From: Neobacillus niacini
GTDB taxonomy: Bacteria; Bacillota; Bacilli; Bacillales; Cytobacillaceae
NCBI RefSeq assembly: GCF_030817595.1
Contig: NZ_JAUSZN010000001.1
Location: forward strand, 4,533,501-4,597,500
Direction: 5' to 3'
DNA: 64,000 bases
This document shows, piece by piece, positions 57,750 through 64,000 of the stretch; within the stretch, counting starts at the first letter, position 1, and each line of letters opens with the position of its first letter. The position numbers and the translations under genes were made by a program. The notes beneath the pieces were generated by a model. That model did not search any database, was not told where the DNA came from, and saw nothing but the letters and a program-made list of their open reading frames with translations.

Positions 57750-58082
57750 ATGAAAGTAAATATAGAAAAGCACGAGGATGATAAGGAAATATACGTGAGT
57801 GTTAGTGGAGAAATTGATGCGTATACGGCGCCGAAGCTCAGGGAAGAGTTACTGCCTCTTACGGAGGGCAAGAATAATGTGATTACCGTGAATCTAAAGG
57901 ATGTCTCCTACTTAGACAGTACCGGACTTGGCGTGTTCGTAGGGATGTTTAAGCAGTTAAACAAAAATGATGGGGAACTAAAGCTGGTGGAGTTATCCGA
58001 CCGGCTGAAGCGTCTGTTTAACATTACTGGTTTAAGTCATATTATGAGTATTTCTGACAATGCAGAGGATGTGGGACGATGA
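57750..58082 (+). CDS. rsbV: Anti-sigma-B factor antagonist RsbV
   Basis: A 110-residue STAS-domain protein. When unphosphorylated it binds RsbW and frees sigma-B. The phosphorylated serine is Ser57 in SYLDSTGLGVFVGMF. The rest (VSVSGEIDAYTAPKLREEL) is the standard STAS strand-helix pattern. AGAGGTGA precedes the ATG, and the stop overlaps rsbW by 4 bases. Confidence 0.97.
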   Translation: MKVNIEKHEDDKEIYVSVSGEIDAYTAPKLREELLPLTEGKNNVITVNLKDVSYLDSTGLGVFVGMFKQLNKNDGELKLVELSDRLKRLFNITGLSHIMSISDNAEDVGR

Positions 58083-58561
58083 AACAAGTGATGGATTATG
58101 TTGAAATGAAGATTCCAGCCAAACCAGAATATGTAGGTGTGATTCGATTAACGATTTCAGGGATAGCGAGCCGCATGGGTTATACATATGAGGAGATTGA
58201 GGATATTAAAATTGCTGTAAGTGAAGCTTGCACCAACGCGGTACAGCATGCCTATCCGGAAAACGTGGCCGGAGAGGTGATTATCGGCTTCGGTATTTAC
58301 GAGGATAAGTTAGAAACTATGGTAGCTGACAGCGGTCAAAGCTTTAATTTTTTACAAACAAAAGAAGAACTAGGCCCTTATACAGAGTCAAGTACAGTCG
58401 ACCAATTGACAGAGGGAGGGTTAGGTCTGTATCTGATCGAAACGCTCATGGATGAAGTCCGTGTTCTGAATCGTTCCGGAGTAACGGTCTTCATGGTGAA
58501 GTACCTAGGCGAGGAGCGTGAAAATCATGACAAAGCCACCTCAGACCGTGAAACGAACTAA
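58079..58561 (+). CDS. rsbW: Anti-sigma-B factor and serine kinase RsbW
   Basis: A 160-residue GHKL-type kinase. The N box reads IAVSEACTNAVQHAYPE, the G1 box VADSGQSFNF and the G2 region LTEGGLGLYLIETLMDEV. It binds sigma-B, and phosphorylates RsbV on serine when ATP is plentiful. Overlaps sigB by 35 bases, implying tight translational coupling. Confidence 0.97.
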   Translation: MKQVMDYVEMKIPAKPEYVGVIRLTISGIASRMGYTYEEIEDIKIAVSEACTNAVQHAYPENVAGEVIIGFGIYEDKLETMVADSGQSFNFLQTKEELGPYTESSTVDQLTEGGLGLYLIETLMDEVRVLNRSGVTVFMVKYLGEERENHDKATSDRETN

Positions 58562-59318
58562 GGAAGATATATATGCGTTGATTCAGGATTTTCAGGAGAA
58601 CGAGAGCGAGCTCGCCCAAATACAGTTAGTAGAGCAGTACACCAATCTGATTGGAAGCATTGCCAGAAAATATTCAAAAGGTCGGAATTTGCATGAAGAT
58701 ATCGTGCAGGTAGGGATGATTGGATTATTATCGAGCATTAGAAGGTTCGATCCTAGTACAGGGAACCCATTTGAGGCGTATTTAATTCCGATGGTAATTG
58801 GTGAAATTAAACGATTTTTAAGGGACAAGACGTGGGATGTTCATGTACCGCGGCGAATAAAAGAGACGTGGCCAAAATTAAATGGAGCAGTGGACGAGCT
58901 GACCAATCGCTATCAACGCTCACCAAAGATTTATGAGATTGCTGAGTATTTAGGGATTTCTGAAGAGGAAGTACTCGAAACAATGGAATTAGGAAAAGGG
59001 TATCAAACCGCCTCTGTGGACCAAACAATTGAGACCGGTTCTGACGGCAGCGGGGTTACAGCGTTAGATGTGATCGGATCAGAAGACAAAGGTTTTGAAA
59101 GAGTCGACCAGCAGCTGCTCGTGGAGAGCGCCCTTCATGTGTTGGACGATAGGGAGAAGCAAATTATTCAGTGGACGTTTATCGATAACAAGAGTCAGCG
59201 CGAGGTGGGGGAATTCCTAGGGATTTCGCAAATGCATGTATCTCGTCTGCAAAAAAAGGCGATCGAAAAATTGCGGAAGGTTCTTGCTAGCAACCCCCAA
59301 AAAGACGATTCGACCTAA
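58527..59318 (+). CDS. sigB: General stress sigma factor sigma-B
   Basis: A 263-residue group 3 sigma factor. Region 2 contains NLHEDIVQVGMIGLLSSIRRFDPSTGNPFEAYLIPMVIGEIKRFLRD, region 3 VPRRIKETWPKLNGAVDELT, and region 4 ends in the helix-turn-helix KSQREVGEFLGISQMHVSRLQKKAIEKLR. It parallels B. subtilis SigB throughout. GAGGAGCGTG lies before the ATG at 58527. It is the probable reader of the GTTT/GGGWAW promoters listed across 48-61 kb. Confidence 0.97.
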   Translation: MTKPPQTVKRTKEDIYALIQDFQENESELAQIQLVEQYTNLIGSIARKYSKGRNLHEDIVQVGMIGLLSSIRRFDPSTGNPFEAYLIPMVIGEIKRFLRDKTWDVHVPRRIKETWPKLNGAVDELTNRYQRSPKIYEIAEYLGISEEEVLETMELGKGYQTASVDQTIETGSDGSGVTALDVIGSEDKGFERVDQQLLVESALHVLDDREKQIIQWTFIDNKSQREVGEFLGISQMHVSRLQKKAIEKLRKVLASNPQKDDST

Positions 59319-59322
59319 TAGA

Positions 59323-59362
59323 ATACCTGACCCTTAACGGTTTGATATCGGGTGTCAGGTAT
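59323..59362. repeat. Inverted repeat between sigB and rsbY
   Basis: ATACCTGAC (59323-59331) and GTCAGGTAT (59354-59362) pair perfectly with CCC/GGGTG inside. There is no T run, so readthrough from sigB into rsbY is possible. Confidence 0.65.
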
Positions 59363-59390
59363 CATCTTGTACGAAAGGGGGCGAAGCCAA

Positions 59391-60545
59391 ATGCCAATGA
59401 AGATTGTCATAGTAGATGATAATAAAACAAATCTAATGATTGTCGAGAAAATCCTAAGGAAAGCTGGCTATAATAGGTTGCTAAAGCTGACATCTGCAGC
59501 AGAGTTATATCAGTATTTACAGCTTGATTCACCTAATCCCGGCGAAGTGCCGGTAGACTTAATTTTAATGGATATGATGATGCCGGAAATTGATGGAATT
59601 GAAGCCTGCCGGACAGTTTTGGCCAATGAACGGTATTCCGACCTGCCGATTATTTTTGTTACGGCGATGGGAGATTCCAATAAAATGGCCGAGGCAATGG
59701 ACGCGGGAGCCCTCGATTATGTGATGAAACCGATTAATAAAGTCGAACTCCTCGCCCGGATACGTTCCGTTCTAAGATTAAAGCAAGAAAAAGACTTGCG
59801 GAAGGAACGGGACAGACGAATTGAATATGAACTCGATTTGGCTCGGCAGGTGCAAAGAAGTATGCTCAGCGGTCCGCTTCAGGAAAAAGATATCACGATT
59901 TCCTCTGTGTACAGGCCGACCTTTGAGCTTGCAGGCGACTTCTATGCTTGGTATCAGATTAGCCCGAATCAATATGGAGTCATTCTTCTTGATATGATGG
60001 GTCATGGGATTTCATCCTCCCTTGTAGGGATGTACATCTATTCCGCGTTAAAAGATACGATTACTGGAATCGCTGACCCGGAAAAGGTCATGAAGGAACT
60101 GAACAGGAGAATGAATCAGCTCCATACCCCTGATAGTTTGATGAACTACTATTTCACAGCGATTTACTTTGTCCTCGATACGAAAAAACAAACCATTGAG
60201 TACGTTAATGCGGGTCATCCTGAAGGGATTGCCATTGTGGATCAAGAGGTGAAACTTTTAACAGAAGGGTCATGTGCGATCGGTTTTTTTGAGGAGATTC
60301 AAGTTACCAAGGGGGTCATTCCTTATACGGAAGCGGCACGTATTCTACTGTTTACGGATGGGTTATCGGAATGGATGGAGGACAAATATGAAAATGCGAC
60401 GGATATGTTGATTGGTGCTTTGGAAGCAGAGGATATGCAGGATCCTGCGGCGTTACTTCATCAACTGCAGCCAGGCTGGGAGCTCATAAACCCTCCAAAA
60501 GACGATATGTGTCTCGTCTTAATTTCTACAAATGCCCCATCATAA
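59391..60545 (+). CDS. rsbY: Response-regulator-fused PP2C phosphatase, RsbY-like
   Basis: A 384-residue protein. The receiver domain (residues 1-125) has the acidic pair VDDNKTN and phospho-acceptor Asp61 in DLILMDMMMPEIDG, with Lys in VMKPINK. A short linker leads to a PP2C/SpoIIE phosphatase (about 160-384) with RPTFELAGDFYAW, LLDMMGHGISSSLVGMY, YVNAGHPEG and LLFTDGLSEW, which supply the metal-binding Asp residues. In B. cereus RsbY dephosphorylates RsbV-P, replacing RsbP/RsbU. AAGGGGGCG precedes ATG 59391. Confidence 0.93.
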   Translation: MPMKIVIVDDNKTNLMIVEKILRKAGYNRLLKLTSAAELYQYLQLDSPNPGEVPVDLILMDMMMPEIDGIEACRTVLANERYSDLPIIFVTAMGDSNKMAEAMDAGALDYVMKPINKVELLARIRSVLRLKQEKDLRKERDRRIEYELDLARQVQRSMLSGPLQEKDITISSVYRPTFELAGDFYAWYQISPNQYGVILLDMMGHGISSSLVGMYIYSALKDTITGIADPEKVMKELNRRMNQLHTPDSLMNYYFTAIYFVLDTKKQTIEYVNAGHPEGIAIVDQEVKLLTEGSCAIGFFEEIQVTKGVIPYTEAARILLFTDGLSEWMEDKYENATDMLIGALEAEDMQDPAALLHQLQPGWELINPPKDDMCLVLISTNAPS

Positions 60546-60547
60546 AA

Positions 60548-60582
60548 GGGTGTCAGCTGATTGGCTGACACCCCCGTTATGT
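60548..60582. terminator. Convergent terminator between rsbY and dps
   Basis: GGGTGTCAGC and GCTGACACCC form a perfect 10-bp stem. The minus strand has TTTTAT directly after it; the plus-strand tail is less T-rich. Confidence 0.85.
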
Positions 60583-60583
60583 T

Positions 60584-61054
60584 TTATTCGTTGCCCAGGT
60601 AAGCTTCAAACATCCATCTATGCTTTTCTAATGAAGTACGAATGTGTACTAGTAAATCTTCTGTAGGCTGGTCCTCATTTTCTTCGGCCAGGGCGATACC
60701 TTCTGTCAACTCAGTACAAATCATTTCAAAATCATCAGCCAATGATTGGACCATCTGCTTGGCGTCTTCATCACCTGTTGCTTCTTTTAGTGTGGTAAGT
60801 TCCAGGATCTCCGTAAGAGTTGCGACCGGCAATGCTCCTTGTGCGAGCATTCTTTCGGCAATTGTATCCAGATGCAATGCCGCTTCCTTGTAAAGTTCCT
60901 CAAATTTAAGGTGCAGGGTGAAGAAGTTCTCGCCCTTCACGTACCAGTGGAAATGGTGCAGCTTCATATGAAGAACGGAAAAGTTCGCCACCTGCCTGTT
61001 GAGCGAATCTGTTAACGTTGTGTTTTTCGATTTTGTTTTAGTAGATGTTGCCAT
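60584..61054 (-). CDS. dps: Dps-family DNA-protecting ferritin-like protein
   Basis: A 156-residue four-helix protein forming 12-mers that oxidise and store iron. The intersubunit ferroxidase residues are visible: His and Asp/Glu in LHHFHWYVKGENFFTLHLKFEELY and LDTIAERMLAQG. A Lys/Thr-rich N-terminal tail may bind DNA. In B. cereus a Dps/bacterioferritin gene next to sigB is sigma-B controlled; the matching promoter is present here. GAGGAGGAATAA precedes the ATG. Confidence 0.95.
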   Translation of the reverse strand: MATSTKTKSKNTTLTDSLNRQVANFSVLHMKLHHFHWYVKGENFFTLHLKFEELYKEAALHLDTIAERMLAQGALPVATLTEILELTTLKEATGDEDAKQMVQSLADDFEMICTELTEGIALAEENEDQPTEDLLVHIRTSLEKHRWMFEAYLGNE

Positions 61055-61092
61055 TGATTATTCCTCCTCTATATATGTGGTGTACTTATTAC

Positions 61093-61118
61093 ATACCCAG
61101 GTTTACTAGTTTTGAAAC
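61093..61118 (-). promoter_or_regulatory. sigma-B promoter of dps
   Basis: Minus strand GTTTCA, 14 bp, GGGTAT, about 40 bp before the dps start codon. Confidence 0.85.
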
Positions 61119-61161
61119 TATTTTCCTTGAAGGATAAGTAGATTTGCTGTTTACAGGATTG

Positions 61162-61317
61162 ATGAGGGACAAATCGTGCCAAGCAGATTGGAGATATGTC
61201 CTTCATGAGGGTAATGAAGGACAAATCATGCCAAGCGAATTGGAGAAATGTCCTTCATAAGCGTGATGAAGGACAAATCATAGCAAGCGGCTTAGAGAAA
61301 TGTCCTTCATAAAGGTT
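61162..61317. repeat. Second 52-bp-period palindromic array, three units
   Basis: The GGACAAATC motif recurs at exact 52-bp steps (GAC at 61168, 61220, 61272). In units 2 and 3 ATGAAGGACA pairs perfectly with TGTCCTTCAT around a 20-odd base core (unit 1 differs slightly). Period, AAGGACAAATC left arm and GTCCTT right arm match the array at 3991-4780, but the core sequence differs. Noncoding. The rest of the 61055-61400 gap holds the dps and rsbK promoters. Confidence 0.88.
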
Positions 61318-61332
61318 GGGACAAAATCCCCA

Positions 61333-61361
61333 TTGGGTGAGAATGCTAGAAACGATATGAT
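61333..61361 (+). promoter_or_regulatory. Possible sigma-A promoter of rsbK
   Basis: TTGGGT and TATGAT with a 17-bp spacer, 40 bp before the rsbK start. Confidence 0.5.
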
Positions 61362-61400
61362 AGAGTTATCCATTTTTTTTACAAAGGGGGAAAGCAGAGA

Positions 61401-64000
61401 ATGAAGGGATTACATTTCAACATCCACACGAAAATTATCGCAGGCTATTTATTCATTTTGGTTTGCTTAGTCGTCTCCCTGTTAATTGTCATGAATCGGA
61501 TGTCGGCCATGCAAAAAGAGGTCGATTTCGTAACGCAGCATGATATGGAGGTTCACAATTTAGCAAATCAAATACAAAAAAATGTATTAGATATAGAAAC
61601 GGGCATGAGAGGGTATGTCATTACCGGCAATGAGGAGTACCTCGAGCCCTACAATACAGCCAGCAAGAACTGGCTCGACAACTACAATAAACTCCTTTCC
61701 CTGCTTGCGGACAACGGGGCACAGAAGCGAAATTTAGAAGAAATAAAACCGCTGATACTAAGCTGGATCAACGGTTCTGCAGAATATGTCGTAAATCAAA
61801 AAAAGGTAAATAACCAGTCGGCATTAGATGAGCATTTTAACAAGAATAAGGGTAAAAAAATGACAGATGAGCTCCGGGCACATTTTGATTCCTTCCTTGA
61901 ACATCAAAGGGATCTGACAAAGCAGCGTGTAGAGAAGCTGAATCAGGAAAATAACAATTTAAAAATCACGTTGTATGGACTAATCATCATGGTGACGTTG
62001 GTTACGATTGCAACGGCCATATTCCTGTCTAATTCGATTGTAAAAACAATCAAGCTGGTTGTCCGGACGATTAAAAGTGTTACCGATTCAAATGAGACTG
62101 AGGTAGACCTCTCCACCAGAATTGAGGTCAGCACACATGATGAGACCCGTGAACTCGCCGAAGCGATGAACGAGCTTCTCAGCAATCTGGAGAAACAGAA
62201 TTGGGTTCAGAGAAGCGTTGCGGAAATCTCGACAATGTACCAGGGAATGACGGACCTGACTGAATTGACACATGCCTTTATCACCAAGCTGGCCCCGATG
62301 CTGGAGGCGGTCTATGGCGTTGTGTACCTGCGCAGGAAACAAGGCAGCGAAGTTCGTTACGTGAAAGAGGCCGGTTATGCCATGGTCTCAGAGGAAAGGG
62401 CAGCGGCGAGTTTCCGGTTAGGAGAAGGGTTAATTGGCCAGGCGGCAATGGATAAAAGAATCTTCCTAATTGATAAGCTGCCAGATGACCATTTTAAAGT
62501 CACATCGGGGTTAGGGGAATCTTCTCCGCGAAATCTTTTGGTTGCACCGATTATGGTCGACGGAAGGGTAGAAGCGGTGGTTGAATTTGCTGCGTTCCAG
62601 CCGTTTAAGGCTCGGCACCTTACCTTATTGGATCTGCTTCAGGATAAGTTCGGGTCCGCGATCACCAATGTGGCAGGACGGATGGAAGTGGAAAGGCTGC
62701 TAGGGGAATCACAGGTGTTAACCGAAGAACTCCAGGCGCAATCAGAGGAACTGCAAGCCCAATCGGAAGAGTTGCAAATGCAGCAGGAACAGCTGCGGAT
62801 TACCAATGAATATTTAGAAGAACAGAAGCAATTCGCTGAACAAAGGGCGTTTGACTTGAAAAAAGCTAAGGATGAGCTGGAGGACTATTCACGGAAACTG
62901 CAGTTGAGCTCGCAGTATAAAACGGATTTTCTCGCGAATATGTCACACGAGCTGCGCACGCCATTAAATAGTATTCTGATACTTTCACAAATGCTGATGG
63001 AAACGGAGGGGGACATGGACAACTCAGAAGTGAAGGAATCCTCACGGGTCATCTACACGGCCGGAAGTGATTTGCTGCGCTTGATTGATGATATTCTCGA
63101 CTTATCAAAAATTGAAGCAGGTAAAATTGAAATTTTAACAGATGAAGTCAATGTGACGGAAATTCCACAAATGATGAAGAGCATGTTTGATCCCGTTGCA
63201 ACCAAAAAGAATCTAACCTTTGAGGTGATGACCGCGGCAGATGTACCTTCCGTGATTACGACGGACGGGCAGCGGTTGCAGCAAATTTGGAAAAATCTAT
63301 TGTCCAATGCCTTTAAATTTACGGAACGGGGTTCTGTAACAGTAAAAATTGTATGTGCGGAACCAGAAGAGGTTCGGAAACTCTTGCCAGAATTGGATGA
63401 GGAAGAAATGGTACTGGCCATCTCCGTTACAGATACAGGTATCGGAATCGCTCAGGAGAAGCAGCAAATAATCTTCGAAGCGTTTCAACAAGTGGATGGT
63501 ACGACCAATCGGCTATTTGGCGGGACTGGTTTAGGGTTATCGATATGCCGTGAATTTACCCGTTTACTTGGCGGTGCGATCACGGTTCAGAGCGAGCCTG
63601 AAAAGGGTAGTACGTTTACGCTGTATATCCCTGGCAGCCTGGAGGCAGCCGAGTATCACCTTCAACTTGAACAACTGGCACTAGAAGAGGTAGCGGCAAG
63701 TGTGAGCGAGTTTGCAGATGAACACCAGCCGGTCAGCGAAGAAACAGACACGAGCCTGGTGGTGGAAGCGGAGGCTTCTGACGACCAGTTGTTTAAAGGA
63801 AAGAAAGTGCTGTTGGTAGAGGATGACCGAAGAAACATTTTTGCACTTGTTACCGCCCTGGAGAAAAAGGGTGTGAAGGTTCAAGTGGCGGAGAACGGGA
63901 AGCGGGCCATTGAATTTATTCAGGAACAGGCTGATTTTGACCTCGTTTTCATGGATATCATGATGCCTGTGATGGGGGGCTATGAAGCCATGAAGGTCAT
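61401..64000 (+). CDS. rsbK: Hybrid sensor histidine kinase, RsbK-like (3' end outside window)
   Basis: An open frame of 866 codons running off the window. Domain order: helix 1 (about 11-31), a CHASE3-type sensor (TGMRGYVITGNEEYLEPY near residue 70), helix 2 (about 190-212) with HAMP, a GAF domain (about 270-430), and a Gln/Glu-rich coiled coil with the SEELQAQ repeat. Then come HisKA with His516 in FLANMSHELRTPLNS, HATPase with NAFKFTE, DTGIGI and GGTGLGLSI, and a receiver with Asp852 in LVFMDIMMPVMGGYEA. This is the B. cereus RsbK architecture. It likely controls RsbY, encoded just upstream. GGGGGAAAG precedes the ATG. Confidence 0.93.
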   Translation, partial: MKGLHFNIHTKIIAGYLFILVCLVVSLLIVMNRMSAMQKEVDFVTQHDMEVHNLANQIQKNVLDIETGMRGYVITGNEEYLEPYNTASKNWLDNYNKLLSLLADNGAQKRNLEEIKPLILSWINGSAEYVVNQKKVNNQSALDEHFNKNKGKKMTDELRAHFDSFLEHQRDLTKQRVEKLNQENNNLKITLYGLIIMVTLVTIATAIFLSNSIVKTIKLVVRTIKSVTDSNETEVDLSTRIEVSTHDETRELAEAMNELLSNLEKQNWVQRSVAEISTMYQGMTDLTELTHAFITKLAPMLEAVYGVVYLRRKQGSEVRYVKEAGYAMVSEERAAASFRLGEGLIGQAAMDKRIFLIDKLPDDHFKVTSGLGESSPRNLLVAPIMVDGRVEAVVEFAAFQPFKARHLTLLDLLQDKFGSAITNVAGRMEVERLLGESQVLTEELQAQSEELQAQSEELQMQQEQLRITNEYLEEQKQFAEQRAFDLKKAKDELEDYSRKLQLSSQYKTDFLANMSHELRTPLNSILILSQMLMETEGDMDNSEVKESSRVIYTAGSDLLRLIDDILDLSKIEAGKIEILTDEVNVTEIPQMMKSMFDPVATKKNLTFEVMTAADVPSVITTDGQRLQQIWKNLLSNAFKFTERGSVTVKIVCAEPEEVRKLLPELDEEEMVLAISVTDTGIGIAQEKQQIIFEAFQQVDGTTNRLFGGTGLGLSICREFTRLLGGAITVQSEPEKGSTFTLYIPGSLEAAEYHLQLEQLALEEVAASVSEFADEHQPVSEETDTSLVVEAEASDDQLFKGKKVLLVEDDRRNIFALVTALEKKGVKVQVAENGKRAIEFIQEQADFDLVFMDIMMPVMGGYEAMKV

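Overview
The window reads as chromosomal DNA from a spore-forming member of the Bacillaceae. Gene order follows the Bacillus subtilis block rpmE-tdk-prfA-prmC-spoIIR-ywlB-ywlC-mntP-ywlE-rpiB-ywlG-glyA-upp-atp. Spore genes are present (an alpha/beta SASP, spoIIR, a GerA-type receptor operon), and ribosome binding sites are strong AGGAGG types. The sigma-B control module (response-regulator phosphatase plus hybrid kinase) and an 11-subunit complex I resemble the B. cereus group and related environmental bacilli (Neobacillus/Mesobacillus-like) more than B. subtilis. The genus cannot be settled from sequence reading alone.

Layout. 0-12.9 kb: translation, nucleotide salvage and one-carbon genes, with a DnaA-box cluster across ywlB/ywlC and a 15-unit, 52-bp palindromic tandem array at 4.0-4.8 kb. 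12.9-16.3 kb: an accessory pair, a NERD/zinc-ribbon protein overlapping a Vpr-like subtilase, preceded by GTACAAAA repeats at 21-22 bp spacing. 16.5-24.1 kb: the complete F1Fo ATP synthase operon. 24.2-28.3 kb: a four-gene spore germinant receptor operon bracketed by two nearly identical terminators. 28.4-35.2 kb: a HAD phosphatase, then a fructosamine operon in the order frlB-O-N-M-D with its GntR-type regulator and a palindromic operator. 36.0-47.2 kb: nuoABCDHIJKLMN (no nuoE, F or G), in which NuoC carries a 340-residue Ala/Lys-rich repeat extension.

47.3-64 kb is a general-stress island. It holds small stress proteins (YflT-like, CsbD-like, YocK-like, paired small lipoproteins), membrane proteins (mechanosensitive channel type, CNNM/CorC, RCK_C protein, AI-2E family, CorA), then rsbV-rsbW-sigB-rsbY, a Dps protein and the start of rsbK (cut by the window end). 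I can place ten sigma-B-like promoters (GTTT-N13-15-GGGWAW) in front of these genes. The picture is of RsbK phosphorylating or otherwise activating the RsbY phosphatase, RsbY dephosphorylating RsbV, RsbV releasing sigma-B from RsbW, and sigma-B transcribing its neighbours.

Several repeat families punctuate the window. There is a 240-bp MITE-like element with 12-bp terminal inverted repeats and, in one copy, a perfect 8-bp target duplication. There are hairpin elements built on GGTGCCTGTCACC inside the atp and nuo operons. A 200-bp palindrome abuts the nuo promoter, and a second 52-bp-period array lies beside rsbK. The best candidates for something undescribed are the two 52-bp palindromic arrays, whose period equals five helical turns.
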